NCBI GenBank assembly: GCA_963714325.1
Contig: CAVQOB010000003.1
Location: 434,001-498,000 of the forward strand
Length of the DNA stretch: 64,000 bases
Origin: CAVQOB01 sp963714325
Lineage (GTDB): Bacteria > Pseudomonadota > Alphaproteobacteria > Rhizobiales > Hyphomicrobiaceae
Direction of reading: 5' to 3'
Under the pieces are notes generated by a model. The model was not told where the DNA came from. It worked only from the letters and a program-made list of their open reading frames with translations, and did not search any database. The translations under genes were made by a program, and so were the position numbers. Numbering within the stretch: position 1 is the first letter of the stretch; every line of letters begins with the position of its first letter. Below, in pieces: positions 1 through 8,626 of this stretch.

Positions 1-169
1 CATCTTCATCACCGCTTTCCCCGAGCGCCTGCTCACCGGCGAACGGCCCGAACCGACCTTCCTTATCACGAAGCCGTTCGATACGAATACCATCCGCGCG
101 GTGATCAGCCAGGCGCTGTTTTTTTCGATGCGCGCGCACTTGCCAGGGCGACGGGCTGCAACGGCGTAG
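1..169 (+). CDS. phyR: PhyR-like response regulator, C-terminal fragment
   Basis: The window opens inside this gene, reading from base 2. The 55 visible residues are the last part of a receiver domain: ITAFPERLLTGERPEPTFLI, then TKPF with the conserved receiver lysine, then AVISQALFF. I recognise this stretch from the receiver end of PhyR, the anti-anti-sigma factor that, once phosphorylated by HWE kinases, sequesters NepR and frees the sigma factor EcfG. The sigma-like N-terminal domain lies outside the window. The identification fits the EcfG-type promoters and HWE kinases downstream. An unrelated single receiver is the alternative, but the PERLLTGERPEPTF stretch is distinctive. Confidence 0.72.
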   Translation, partial: IFITAFPERLLTGERPEPTFLITKPFDTNTIRAVISQALFFSMRAHLPGRRAATA

Positions 170-178
170 TCAAAAAAA

Positions 179-213
179 CCGCCCGCGGCTCTATGCGGAA
201 GCGCCGCAGGCGG
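179..213. terminator. GC-rich hairpin after phyR
   Basis: The arms at 179-189 and 203-213 pair over 11 positions with one mismatch, 10 bases after the phyR-like stop. There is no T-run on the plus side, but seven A bases precede the left arm, so a U-run would exist only for minus-strand transcription. It may end phyR transcription or act in both directions. Confidence 0.4.
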
Positions 214-340
214 GAGTCGAAACCAGCAAGGGAGGGTGCCGGCCTCGTCCTGGTTGGAAACGATCAAAACCATATTTCGTTCCGGCATGTCGTCGCCGAC
301 ATATCTGGACCGCGGCGCAGTGGATCGCGCTATCAAGTTC

Positions 341-366
341 GGAACTGATCGTGAAGCTCGGACGTT
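341..366 (+). promoter_or_regulatory. EcfG-type promoter
   Basis: GGAAC at 341-345 and CGTT at 363-366 are separated by 17 bases, matching the published general-stress sigma-factor EcfG consensus (GGAAC, 16-17 bases, CGTT). It lies 73 bases upstream of the EF-hand protein at 439 and points into it. Confidence 0.65.
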
Positions 367-438
367 GTCACTCCATGCGAAGCCGCACAACACCCCCGTT
401 GCGCTGCAATCGTTATTCACCAGACCTGGAGTAGCATC

Positions 439-738
439 ATGAAAACCATTATTCCAATTACAGTCGTGGCTCTTCTGGCTGCGACGTCCCTCTCGATGGC
501 GCAGACAACCACACCCGCAGCGCCTGCCGGTACGGCGCCGGCCGGAACGGCAAAGACAATGGTCGATTGCGAAACCAACTGGAAGGCATCGGACAAGAAT
601 GGCGACGGCATGCTCGATAGTGCTGAAACGACAGCGTCGAATGCCATCATTCCGATCTCGCTTGCCGGAAAAGTCGGAGTGAAGAAGCAGGATTTCCTGT
701 CGGCGTGTGATGCGACCGTGCAGAAGCAGATCAAGTAA
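439..738 (+). CDS. small secreted EF-hand-like protein
   Basis: A 99-residue protein with a clean signal peptide (MKTIIPITVVALLAATSLSM, predicted cleavage after AQ near residue 22) and an Ala/Pro/Thr-rich linker. A single EF-hand-like loop DKNGDGMLDSAE at about residues 53-64 could bind calcium. Two cysteines may form a periplasmic disulfide. The ATG at 439 follows a GGAG at about 429. A stress-type promoter lies just upstream, so periplasmic stress-induced expression is likely. Such short EF-hand periplasmic proteins are common in Rhizobiales; no enzymatic role is visible. Confidence 0.75.
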   Translation: MKTIIPITVVALLAATSLSMAQTTTPAAPAGTAPAGTAKTMVDCETNWKASDKNGDGMLDSAETTASNAIIPISLAGKVGVKKQDFLSACDATVQKQIK

Positions 739-840
739 CGTCAGCCAGCATTTTGCCGGAGCGCGAATGAGTGCACGCGTCGCGCTCCGGTGCCGTCCAA
801 TGGCTGAAATCCAATAGCGTGAGGGCGCCGTTCGAACTGT

Positions 841-865
841 GGAACAAATCGGCTTTGGCATCGTG
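841..865 (+). promoter_or_regulatory. weak EcfG-type promoter candidate
   Basis: GGAAC at 841-845 is followed after 16 bases by CGTG (862-865), one mismatch from the EcfG -10 CGTT. It lies 75 bases before the ABC protein start at 940. Confidence 0.3.
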
Positions 866-939
866 TTGAGTAGGAGATTGTGCCCACCGTGCTTCGGTGA
901 GACCCGAGCGACAACGAACCGCAACACGTGGGGGTGTTC

Positions 940-2826
940 ATGATGGGCTCAGACACCGCCGACCCGCTTAACGCGCCCGATGTTCCGCTGATTCCCCAAC
1001 CACACACCGACCCATCCGCGTGGGCCTTTATCATGTTCGCTCGCGGCTTCTGGTCGGGACCAACACGTCGGTTGGCCTGGACCTGGAGCGCTGGCGCACT
1101 GCTGCTCATCTTTGCCAATCTGCTGGTAAACATCGGATTGAATAGTTGGAACCGCTGGTTCTACGATGCACTTGAACGCAAAGACGGCAGCACACTTTTA
1201 TCGGCGGTCGCTGTCTTCATCGGACTGATTGTGATCGGTGCTGGATTTGCCGTTGCCATGGTCAAATGCCGTATGACGTTGCAAGTGCGGTGGCGCGAAT
1301 GGATTACCGGCGAACTCACAAAGCGGTGGCTGAGCGAGCAGCGGTTCTATCGACTAGCCATCACAGATGAAGCCCAAATCAACCCCGAATATCGTCTTGC
1401 CGAAGACGTCCGACTGGCATCGGAGCCGGTTGTCGAATTTGTCATCGGCTTCATCAATGCTTTGCTCGCCGCCATCACATTTGTCAGCATCTTATTCCTG
1501 GTCGGGGGCTCGCTTTCTGTAACTGTCGCGGGCACGCAGTGGTCCATCCCGGGATATTTAGCCATCGCCGCCATCCTCTACGCCTTGGCTATGTCTATGG
1601 TCACGTTTGGTGTTGGCCACCGACTTGTCGGATTGATAAGCGCCAAAAACGAAGCCGAAGCCCAGTTTCGCTACGAAGCGACCCGCGTGCGCGAGAATGC
1701 TGAGAGCATTGCATTGATCAAGGGTGACGCTGATGAGCGCGGTCGCTTGATGGAACGTTTTAGTGCGACCGTTGCGCGTTGGATCGACGTGATTCGGCAG
1801 AATGCGCAACTGACTTGGGTCACGAACAGTAACAGTTTCTTTGCGCCGATGCTGCCGGTTCTGCTTGCGGCACCGAAGTATCTATCCGGTGAATTGACGC
1901 TCGGCGCAGTCATGCAGATTGCCGCCGCTTTTATGGCTGTGCTTTCCGCGTTGAACTGGTTCGTGGATAATTTCGTCCGCCTGGCGGAGTGGTCCGCGTC
2001 TGCACGGCGCGTCAACGAATTCGATTGTGCCCTTCGGTCACTCGATGGTGTCAATGGTGATGGCAGCGCCCGGTCGTCGATCGAACTCGGTGAAAGCCCC
2101 GACGACAGCCTGCACCTCGATCATCTGTCGATTGTACATCAGGACGGTCGCATTGTGATCGCGGACGCTGATATCATTGTCTCCCCTGGCGAGCGCATAC
2201 TGCTTGATGGGGATTCTGGGACCGGCAAGAGCACGCTGATCCGGGCGATTGCTGGATTATGGCCTTGGGGGAACGGTCGCATCTTGTTGCCGAAAGATAC
2301 GAAGATCGCATTTGTGCCCCAACGACCGTATCTGCCGCTGGGTAGCCTTCGTGATGCACTGGCATACCCCCGTGGCGGTGACACATTGAGCAAAGAACAC
2401 GCAGAGACTGCGCTGTGGTTTGCCGGCCTGACCTATCTGATCTTGCGTCTCGACACCGATGAGCGGTGGGACCAGATCTTGTCCGGTGGTGAGCGACAGC
2501 GTGTGGCATTTGCTCGGTTGTTCATTGACCGTCCGAGCATCATTGTCATGGACGAAGCGACTGCCGCACTCGACGTCGAGAGTGAACATGCCCTCCTGAC
2601 CCGGCTTTTTAAATCACTCCCAGAGACAACCGTCATCAGTGTCGGTCATCGACCCGGCCTCGTCGCGTTGCACACGCGCGGTCTGACGTTGACGAGACAT
2701 CGACGCGGGGGCCGACTGACAGCAAATCAAACCGGCGCTGGCGTGTCACGGCCGATTAAAGCGTTGCGTGTCCTCAGTAAGCGCGTGCTGGAGTTGAGTG
2801 AGCTTGGCCGGCCAACGAAGTCTTGA
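940..2826 (+). CDS. SbmA/BacA-like ABC transporter, permease-ATPase fusion
   Basis: About 628 residues. The N-terminal half has the membrane domain of the SbmA/BacA-YddA type (ABC_membrane_2), with signature-like NSWNRWFYDALERKD, WREWITGELTKRWL and NPEYRLAEDV. The C-terminal half is a nucleotide-binding domain: Walker A GDSGTGKST (about residue 425), signature LSGGERQRVAFARL, Walker B IIVMDEATAALD and switch H in SVGHR. Unlike SbmA and BacA proper, it carries its own ATPase, as YddA does. Relatives move long-chain lipids, peptides or cobalamin-like compounds across the inner membrane; the substrate here is unknown. The frame is open from a GTG at 928, but ATG at 940 (or 943) sits 5-8 bases after a GGGGG, so 940 is preferred. 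Confidence 0.85.
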   Translation: MMGSDTADPLNAPDVPLIPQPHTDPSAWAFIMFARGFWSGPTRRLAWTWSAGALLLIFANLLVNIGLNSWNRWFYDALERKDGSTLLSAVAVFIGLIVIGAGFAVAMVKCRMTLQVRWREWITGELTKRWLSEQRFYRLAITDEAQINPEYRLAEDVRLASEPVVEFVIGFINALLAAITFVSILFLVGGSLSVTVAGTQWSIPGYLAIAAILYALAMSMVTFGVGHRLVGLISAKNEAEAQFRYEATRVRENAESIALIKGDADERGRLMERFSATVARWIDVIRQNAQLTWVTNSNSFFAPMLPVLLAAPKYLSGELTLGAVMQIAAAFMAVLSALNWFVDNFVRLAEWSASARRVNEFDCALRSLDGVNGDGSARSSIELGESPDDSLHLDHLSIVHQDGRIVIADADIIVSPGERILLDGDSGTGKSTLIRAIAGLWPWGNGRILLPKDTKIAFVPQRPYLPLGSLRDALAYPRGGDTLSKEHAETALWFAGLTYLILRLDTDERWDQILSGGERQRVAFARLFIDRPSIIVMDEATAALDVESEHALLTRLFKSLPETTVISVGHRPGLVALHTRGLTLTRHRRGGRLTANQTGAGVSRPIKALRVLSKRVLELSELGRPTKS

Positions 2827-2959
2827 GCCATAACTGCCCCGACTTCAATTGGCCGAACGATCACCAAATGCCAGAAACCAGCGCCATTGCAGTGAACCGC
2901 GATCGTGTTTACGCTCCATCGCAACTGTGACCATCGAACGCGAAGGAAGGGAATGACTT

Positions 2960-5089
2960 ATGCGTTCGGCAACCGAAACCTCACTGCCAACTCTGTATAA
3001 CCGCACTGTGAAACGATTGCTGCGACCACGGCCCGTTCGCACGCTGCTAGCCCTGATGTCACTTGCGCTGATCCTGCCTGCGTTGGGATTCTCGACCCAT
3101 CTCGTTCTGCGATCCGCCAACATGCACCGAGAGCAGGTCGAACAACGCCTTATTCAGGTGGCGGCTGACCTTGCCAACTCCGTAGACCGGGAGTTCGAGC
3201 GGATGCTGTCTTTGCTCGATACGCTTGCGCAATCTCAACCGTTGGCGCAGCGGGATTTTGCGACGTTCCATGCACAAGCGACGGCTGCTATGCGGCGGTT
3301 GGGAGCGACAATTCTAGTCGTCGATCCGTCGATGCAGCAGTTGATCAACACGCGCGTTCCCTACGGAACGCCGCTGCCTCGGATCTCCGACCCGGAAACT
3401 GTCCGCGAGGGGCATACCAACAAAGCGCCTGTAGTCTCCAATCTGGTACTTGGCGCTGTGGTCCAGCAGCACGTCTACAACATTATTTTGCCACTGACCA
3501 TTCCAGGGTTGGGTGATCATACAATGATCCTGGCCATGCCCGCAGAACACTGGCTCAAGCTTATGGCAGGCCAGAAATTGCCTACCGTTTGGTTGACCGG
3601 GATCTCGGATCGGCGCGGTATCATTGTCGCCCGTTCGAAAGACCATACCGCTTTCGTCGGGAAGGCATTGCCTCGACACCTTCTTGACGCCAGCCGACAA
3701 GGGACAATCGCATTCGCGACCGTAGACATCGAGGGCGCACCCACCTTGCGCGCCGTTACGCAGTCGAAGGTCTCCGGGTGGTTGGTGTCAGCGAATGTCT
3801 TGCAATCGTTTGTCGATGCTGAAATCCGCCGGTCACAATGGTCGCTCGTCGTTGGTGGTTTGGCCCTTCTTACTCTGGCCGTGACCTTGGCAACAATTTT
3901 CGCGTATTGGATCAACGCACCATTGCAGGCGTTGGCTGCTTCGGTTGTTTCTCAAGATGCGAACAATGATCCATTGCTTCTCGCGTCACCTGTTATCGAA
4001 GTGAACAATGTTGCATCGGCGTTGCGCACCGCGTCCGTCGAACTGACGGCCAGGACTGCCAGCCTTCGCGAGAGTGAGCAGCGTCTTGTTCTTGCACAAA
4101 GGACTGCAGGACTGACGTATCTCGTTGCCGATTTGACGTCCAAAGTTGTTTTTGCCTCTGAGACATTTGAGGAGATCTTTGGCTTTCGCCTGCCGAACGG
4201 GGATCTTTCAAAGGGTCTTCAGGAATTCGTGAACCGCGCGCATCCTGACGATCGTAGGCGCGTGGCTACCGCGCAGCAACAGGCAGTCGAGCGTGTCGGG
4301 ACATTCGCCTATGAATTTCGTGTTGTTCGCCCAAATGGCGAATTGCGCTGGATATCCGCTCATGGCGAAACGTTTGGCGATCGTGCCGGAAACCCAGTGA
4401 GGATGATCGAAACAAATCTCGATATCACGCACCGCAAGGACCAGGAGGAGCACATCCGCTTTCTGCTGCGAGAGGTGTCACACAGGTCAAAAAATATGCT
4501 CGCGATTATTCAGGCTATAGCGACGCAAACAGCAAGAACAAGCCGGTCGGTTGATATGTTCCAGACACGCTTCAGCCAACGTCTGCAAGGAATGGCGACG
4601 TCTCAGGACCTCCTGGTCAATCAAGACTGGCAAGGGGTTAATCTCGGGGCGCTGGTGCGCGCACAACTTCGCCCGTTTGCGGAGGACGTCGGAGGTCGCC
4701 TTGCAGTTATTGGGCCAAACATGATCCTCAAACCTGACGCTGCGCAATCGCTCGGCTTGGCGCTGCACGAGCTCGCCACCAATGCTATGAAATACGGCGC
4801 TTTGAGTAATGCTGATGGCAAGGTCCAGATATCCTGGAGCATCGCTTGTGAACCCGCCGAAAAACGATTCTTTCTGGAATGGCGCGAGAGCGGCGGCCCG
4901 CGTGTGACCGCTCCTGCCGAGAAGGGGTTTGGACACACCGTCATTGAGCGTATGATCGGACAGGCCCTGAAGGCGACGATTGATTTGCGTTATGAACCCG
5001 ACGGCGTTGTCTGGTCGGTCGACACCGAACTCGCGGCCGTTTCCCAGCTGGATAATGCATTTGCAGAGAGCGAACTCGCGACCATTTAG
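2960..5089 (+). CDS. HWE-family sensor histidine kinase, membrane-bound
   Basis: 709 residues. A transmembrane helix at about 27-50, an extracytoplasmic sensory region (50-290, Cache-like by layout), a second helix at about 293-318, and a PAS domain with PAC end (about 375-490, ending in the ITHRKDQEE linker). The HWE kinase core has the phospho-acceptor in EVSHRSKNM (about 507), N-box ALHELATNAMKYGALS, and W-R-E in the G1 region (FLEWRESGG), the residues that name the HWE family. HWE kinases feed PhyR in the general stress response of alphaproteobacteria, so with the phyR-like gene 2.8 kb upstream this is a good PhyK candidate. ATG 2960 has a strong RBS (AAGGAAGGGA). Orphan kinase: no receiver gene is adjacent. 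Confidence 0.85.
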   Translation: MRSATETSLPTLYNRTVKRLLRPRPVRTLLALMSLALILPALGFSTHLVLRSANMHREQVEQRLIQVAADLANSVDREFERMLSLLDTLAQSQPLAQRDFATFHAQATAAMRRLGATILVVDPSMQQLINTRVPYGTPLPRISDPETVREGHTNKAPVVSNLVLGAVVQQHVYNIILPLTIPGLGDHTMILAMPAEHWLKLMAGQKLPTVWLTGISDRRGIIVARSKDHTAFVGKALPRHLLDASRQGTIAFATVDIEGAPTLRAVTQSKVSGWLVSANVLQSFVDAEIRRSQWSLVVGGLALLTLAVTLATIFAYWINAPLQALAASVVSQDANNDPLLLASPVIEVNNVASALRTASVELTARTASLRESEQRLVLAQRTAGLTYLVADLTSKVVFASETFEEIFGFRLPNGDLSKGLQEFVNRAHPDDRRRVATAQQQAVERVGTFAYEFRVVRPNGELRWISAHGETFGDRAGNPVRMIETNLDITHRKDQEEHIRFLLREVSHRSKNMLAIIQAIATQTARTSRSVDMFQTRFSQRLQGMATSQDLLVNQDWQGVNLGALVRAQLRPFAEDVGGRLAVIGPNMILKPDAAQSLGLALHELATNAMKYGALSNADGKVQISWSIACEPAEKRFFLEWRESGGPRVTAPAEKGFGHTVIERMIGQALKATIDLRYEPDGVVWSVDTELAAVSQLDNAFAESELATI

Positions 5090-5100
5090 CCCCCGTTCCA

Positions 5101-5126
5101 ACCCCGACAGAAGTTCCTGTCGGGGT
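5101..5126 (+). terminator. hairpin after HWE kinase gene
   Basis: A perfect 10-bp stem (5101-5110 with 5117-5126, loop AAGTTC) lies 12 bases after the kinase stop, between two convergent genes. No T-run follows, so termination efficiency is uncertain; the symmetric position suits both genes. Confidence 0.55.
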
Positions 5127-5163
5127 CGACTAAAACACTTGATTCGCTTTGCTCAGATGCACT

Positions 5164-6039
5164 TTAAATACGCGGCGATGCGGCGTGCAAAATTGTGCGC
5201 TCTTTTCGCCCGAAGCCGCGCCAAATCAGTCCTTGATCGCGGTGCATCCCGCCGAGTTGTGCGGCGCTCCAGGCCGCCGCGCATCCAGCCAGCAAAGAAG
5301 CCGCAGCCAGAAAGGCCGCAACGATGCCGGCTTTGCGGGCGCGATCGGCTGCCGCCTTCGCTGATGTGATGACTTGGTCAACCCGCTGCTCGGCTTCTGG
5401 TTGCGACAATCCCGTCCGTGCAGCAACGAGTTGGGCGAGATACGTGCGGTCGGCTGCGGGCATGTCTGAGCAACTCATTCCGCCAACCAGGAGCCGCCCT
5501 GCTTCAGCGCGGTACGCAGTGCTTCCATCGGGTTGGGCAGCTCGGGTCGAGCGAAAGAGCGCATCAATAGAGGCATTATTGCTATCACTCAATGACGAGG
5601 TCGACAACGCCCCGGTGCCAGCGGTCGCGACCATGCGCGTGCTTCCGGCGACAGCAGATGCGAACAGAAACGCACCGAAGGCAACACCCACAGCCCAGAC
5701 GAGCGCGCCATGGGCGCCATCTCGAAACTCAACTTCCTCAACCGTCGCATCCGACCACGGCCTTCGCATCCGGCCAGCCAGATACCCTCCGGCGGCGAAC
5801 GCGCCTAGTTGCGCAACGAGAGCCCAGAGTGACGTCAGCACCGCAAACGTCACGATCGACAGCCCACTTCCGCTCCACGGCGATACAATCGACAAGCCAA
5901 TGCCGGAACCGAATGTTAGCAGGACGAACGAGATGGCGGCCGCTGTGACCGCTCCCGCCATCGCGCATGACCAATCGACGTAAGAGCCGTCCCGTGCCGA
6001 TGGCGACGTCGTGGTGTCGTGAATTGCTGGATTACTCAT
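5164..6039 (-). CDS. conserved multi-pass membrane protein (PhnA-like of Rhizobiales)
   Basis: 291 residues with about four hydrophobic helices (roughly 26-50, 62-90, 110-132, 240-262). The start DYVDWSCAMAGAVTAAAISF is in a style often annotated 'PhnA-like protein' in Rhizobiales, a label with no proven link to phosphonate use. The segment between helices 3 and 4 is polar and would sit on one side of the membrane. ATG 6039 is preceded by GGGAGAA. A 24-residue membrane peptide gene and a stress-type promoter lie directly upstream on the same strand, so the two are probably co-transcribed. Function unknown. Confidence 0.7.
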   Translation of the reverse strand: MSNPAIHDTTTSPSARDGSYVDWSCAMAGAVTAAAISFVLLTFGSGIGLSIVSPWSGSGLSIVTFAVLTSLWALVAQLGAFAAGGYLAGRMRRPWSDATVEEVEFRDGAHGALVWAVGVAFGAFLFASAVAGSTRMVATAGTGALSTSSLSDSNNASIDALFRSTRAAQPDGSTAYRAEAGRLLVGGMSCSDMPAADRTYLAQLVAARTGLSQPEAEQRVDQVITSAKAAADRARKAGIVAAFLAAASLLAGCAAAWSAAQLGGMHRDQGLIWRGFGRKERTILHAASPRI

Positions 6040-6070
6040 GGTGTTCTCCCATTCTCGCAGTCATTCGAAT

Positions 6071-6145
6071 TCAGCGCAGACCTAAGAGACTGAGAACAGC
6101 CATGATGACCACGACCAATCCAACCAAATAAATGATTCCGTGCAT
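6071..6145 (-). CDS. 24-residue membrane peptide
   Basis: A short frame from ATG 6145 to TGA at 6071 encodes MHGIIYLVGLVVVIMAVLSL plus LGLR: one hydrophobic helix with a short basic end. A GGAGA ribosome site lies 7-11 bases upstream, and a perfect EcfG-type promoter is centred about 50 bases upstream. I have the impression of similar tiny peptides in Bradyrhizobium-type genomes. Likely a stress-induced single-helix peptide; partner unknown. Confidence 0.7.
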   Translation of the reverse strand: MHGIIYLVGLVVVIMAVLSLLGLR

Positions 6146-6182
6146 GAAACATTCTCCATAACTTTAGACGAGGCAGAGTTTG

Positions 6183-6207
6183 AACGCGCAAGTTGGATCT
6201 TCGTTCC
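6183..6207 (-). promoter_or_regulatory. EcfG-type promoter
   Basis: On the minus strand GGAAC (6207-6203) and CGTT (6186-6183) are 16 bases apart, an exact consensus match. It lies 37 bases upstream of the 24-residue peptide gene and drives toward it and the membrane protein at 6039. Confidence 0.7.
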
Positions 6208-6454
6208 ACGCAGAGAGGCGCGCACAATAGAAAAACCCAACCCACGGCGTTTCGGGTTGGCCGATTGCGCGTGGGTTGGGTGGCGTCCGCGCCGGGGGGT
6301 ATGGCGCAGTGCGCTAAGTGATCACCGGCGTCGGGGGAGAGCACCGGGATCTAACGCTTGCGCCTTGAGGGAGGAGACGCAGCGTGGAGCGACAACGCTC
6401 GGCGGCACCAATGGTTGCAGGTTGTGGCTTCGAATGGTTAATCCGCGGAGGCGC

Positions 6455-6479
6455 GGAACCAAACCATCACAACCACGTT
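6455..6479 (+). promoter_or_regulatory. EcfG-type promoter
   Basis: GGAAC 6455-6459 and CGTT 6476-6479 with 16 bases between, an exact match. The small membrane protein frame begins 26 bases downstream. Confidence 0.65.
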
Positions 6480-6504
6480 TGAGAATATCGAGTTCTCGAT
6501 TGGG

Positions 6505-6687
6505 ATGCATGCCATGGCTGCTAACCGCATTGTTGTGAGACGCCGACGTTCAAATGAACAAGTGATGTTGTCCGGAGCGACGCGTAGCGACGCGGCAACC
6601 GATCGGATGACACTGATTATCGAAATTACGTTATCATTGCTGATCTTCTCGGCATCGATCGTCTCGATCTATCTGCAGGGCATCTAG
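6505..6687 (+). CDS. small single-helix membrane protein
   Basis: 60 residues from ATG 6505, with a basic N-terminus (RRRRS) and a C-terminal hydrophobic helix (IIEITLSLLIFSASIVSIYL). An internal ATG at 6608 would give a 26-residue peptide consisting mainly of the helix, similar in size to the peptides at 6145 and 28673. Neither start has a strong ribosome site. The exact EcfG-type promoter just upstream is the best support that something here is expressed. Confidence 0.45.
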   Translation: MHAMAANRIVVRRRRSNEQVMLSGATRSDAATDRMTLIIEITLSLLIFSASIVSIYLQGI

Positions 6688-6944
6688 CGTCCAGCACTGC
6701 GTCATCACCACTAATGACAACAGCGGCCTACGTCATTTTACTTCGAAACTTGCGGCCAAGCGCTGAGCAGCGTCAGCAAACACCAACTCATGTGACCGTG
6801 TGCAAAAGTCGTGGATCAGCGATTGCGGATTTTTTTCTCATGTGATCAACGGCTGAGTTGGCCGTCTCACGTGATCAGGATGTCCAGACAGCACGCTGCC
6901 CAGAAAGCCATTGCGGCTTACTGGGCGGTGGTGACCGCTCTCTA

Positions 6945-7574
6945 TTACCACTCGCGGCATTGGCGATAGCGTTGCTGCCAATAGCGGCTGCCTGTCTCGC
7001 GCGCCTTGCGCCGAAGCCAAGCGCAATCACCATGATAGTAGCCATCGAAGAAAAAGTACTCCGCTCCTGGACCCCAGTAAAAGCGCGTTCCCCTGCGGCG
7101 GTTGCGGTCTCGGTCGCGATCATTGTTCACACGTGCGCGTTGCCCATCGGAGCGTACGCGTGGCGTTTCGACGACGCGGGGTGGCGCAACGGGCCTATCG
7201 ACTTGCCGGTCGCGGGTGATGCGCCGCTCGACCGCACCCTTCGCCGCGGGAACGTCGCCACCACTGCGCTGACGCGTCGTCGTTCGAGTTTCGCTATCAC
7301 GTCCACTGCCGCTGCCTCTTGCACCAGCGCCTTGTCCACCAACTGCTGGGCCCTTGGCACCCGGCGCTGTAACGGTGCCGGACGCTTTCCCGCGCCCCTC
7401 GGCCGGTGGCGCTCCGCCGGATTGCTTTCCGGTTTCGGCCTGTGCCAACCTAATGCTCACGGAGGCTGACGACGCTGGACTGGTAGCCAAGAGAGAGCCG
7501 GAAGGCACCAGAATGCTGAAGACTGTTAACGCGGGCAGCCAAAGTCGCCTTGGATCGATCAAAACACACTCCAT
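6945..7574 (-). CDS. secreted basic protein with conserved C-terminal motif
   Basis: About 209 residues: hydrophobic signal (LWLPALTVFSILVPSGSLL), then a long low-complexity Gly/Ala/Arg/Thr-rich disordered region. The compact C-terminal end contains YYHGDCAWLRRKARETGSRY and WWQQ/CREW-like aromatic-cysteine residues. That C-terminal pattern recurs in many Rhizobiales hypothetical proteins. The frame extends to an ATG at 7595, but a near-consensus stress promoter at 7596-7620 would start transcription at about 7588, making the ATG at 7574 the better start. Role unknown; periplasmic or secreted. Confidence 0.6.
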   Translation of the reverse strand: MECVLIDPRRLWLPALTVFSILVPSGSLLATSPASSASVSIRLAQAETGKQSGGAPPAEGRGKASGTVTAPGAKGPAVGGQGAGARGSGSGRDSETRTTTRQRSGGDVPAAKGAVERRITRDRQVDRPVAPPRVVETPRVRSDGQRARVNNDRDRDRNRRRGTRFYWGPGAEYFFFDGYYHGDCAWLRRKARETGSRYWQQRYRQCREW

Positions 7575-7595
7575 CTCAATGTTGGTCAAATACAA

Positions 7596-7620
7596 AACAC
7601 TGGATCGCTGAAAAAGTTCC
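7596..7620 (-). promoter_or_regulatory. near-consensus EcfG-type promoter
   Basis: On the minus strand GGAAC (7620-7616) and TGTT (7599-7596) are 16 bases apart, one mismatch from CGTT. It faces the secreted protein at 7574 and helps choose that start. Confidence 0.42.
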
Positions 7621-7773
7621 CCGTGTGCGAATGTGGCGTGGCCTGTCGTCGGGCACGCGTCTGCTGTGCTCTTCGGGCCGCTAACGTGCCCGGTGCTGGC
7701 AATCGTGTGGAGCTTTATCCTCTGCCGCCCTGTCGATCGGCTCGCTGCAAAGCGACTTTCCGTGCTTAGAAGT

Positions 7774-7798
7774 GGAACTCGTCGCCGCGTGCCGCGTT
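7774..7798 (+). promoter_or_regulatory. EcfG-type promoter
   Basis: GGAAC 7774-7778 and CGTT 7795-7798 with 16 bases between, an exact match. The Crp/Fnr gene starts at 7904, about 100 bases downstream. This shows that an in-frame GTG at 7772 cannot be the start of that gene if this promoter is used. Confidence 0.65.
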
Positions 7799-7903
7799 CC
7801 TGTTAGTGGTACAGCGCCGGTATCGTGGCGGCGCGGACGACAAGCGGGAACGCACGAACGCTGGTGTAGCATTGTCGCGAGTTTACGAAATCATATTGAT
7901 CCA

Positions 7904-8596
7904 ATGAAAAATCAACTCCTCTTGCGCTTGGACGAGGACGCCCGAACGCGAATCGAGGCCTCGCTTGAGTCGGTTCCGTTGCAACGTGGAACAATTCTTT
8001 GCGAAGCCGGAGAGATCCTGCAGCATGTCTATTTTCCCGAAACTTGTGTTCTTTCACTGTTGACGGTGTTGATCGACGGGACACAGATCGAGACCGCCAC
8101 GATCGGCCAAGAAGGTGCTTTCGGGGCGCTCGCGAGCATGGGCAGCAAGCTGGCTTACAGCCGTTGCATGGTCCAGTTCGGTGGGCAGGTTTCGCGGATC
8201 GATGTCCGACGACTGCGAACCGAGCTGGATCAAAGTGCGGCTTTGCGGGAAATTTTTATTCGATACGCTGAAGCGACCATCTATCAGGTGCAACAGTCAG
8301 CTGCCTGTAATGCGTTGCACCCGGTAGAAGCCCGTCTCTCGCGGTGGCTGCTGGAAATGAGTGACCGAGCCGCTAATGATCGACTGCCGTTGACGCATGA
8401 GTTCATTGCTGAGTTTCTGGGTGCCAATCGAACCACTGTTTCACTGGCCGCCGCAGCATTGCAGTCAGCCGAGTTGATCAGCTACCAGCGTGGCTTCATT
8501 GATATTCAAGATCGACGCGGTTTAGAAGGCGCTGCCTGTGAATGCTATGCTTCAGTACGCGAGCAAACGAAACGTATTTGGCTCGACAACAAATAA
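7904..8596 (+). CDS. Crp/Fnr-family transcriptional regulator
   Basis: 230 residues. An N-terminal cyclic-nucleotide-binding-like beta-roll (about 20-120; GTILCEAGEILQHVYFPE is the usual effector-domain opening), a long dimer helix, then a winged helix-turn-helix (LTHEFIAEFLGANRTTVSLA, about 165-190). No Fnr-type N-terminal iron-sulfur cysteines and no clear cAMP-binding RxS motif, so the effector is unknown. This subgroup is widespread in Rhizobiales as 'Crp/Fnr family'. ATG 7904 is chosen because the open upstream extension has no homologous sequence and overlaps the promoter. Confidence 0.85.
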   Translation: MKNQLLLRLDEDARTRIEASLESVPLQRGTILCEAGEILQHVYFPETCVLSLLTVLIDGTQIETATIGQEGAFGALASMGSKLAYSRCMVQFGGQVSRIDVRRLRTELDQSAALREIFIRYAEATIYQVQQSAACNALHPVEARLSRWLLEMSDRAANDRLPLTHEFIAEFLGANRTTVSLAAAALQSAELISYQRGFIDIQDRRGLEGAACECYASVREQTKRIWLDNK

Positions 8597-8602
8597 CTCA
8601 GC

Positions 8603-8626
8603 CGTCTGTTGTGTTGACAACAGACG
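8603..8626 (+). terminator. hairpin after Crp/Fnr gene
   Basis: A perfect 10-bp stem (8603-8612 with 8617-8626, loop GTTG) begins 6 bases after the stop codon. There is no T-run, so a factor-assisted terminator or mRNA 3' stabiliser is also possible. Confidence 0.5.

Noticed and set aside
236..442. Possible 68-residue protein before the EF-hand gene
   Set aside because: It spans an exact EcfG-type promoter and the ribosome site of the next gene, and has no family-like sequence.
5096..5130. A copy of the tRNA-Gly 3' end as an attachment site near 5.1 kb
   Set aside because: The shared GTCGGGGTCGA bases are part of a perfect hairpin after the kinase gene and do not extend into the rest of the tRNA sequence.
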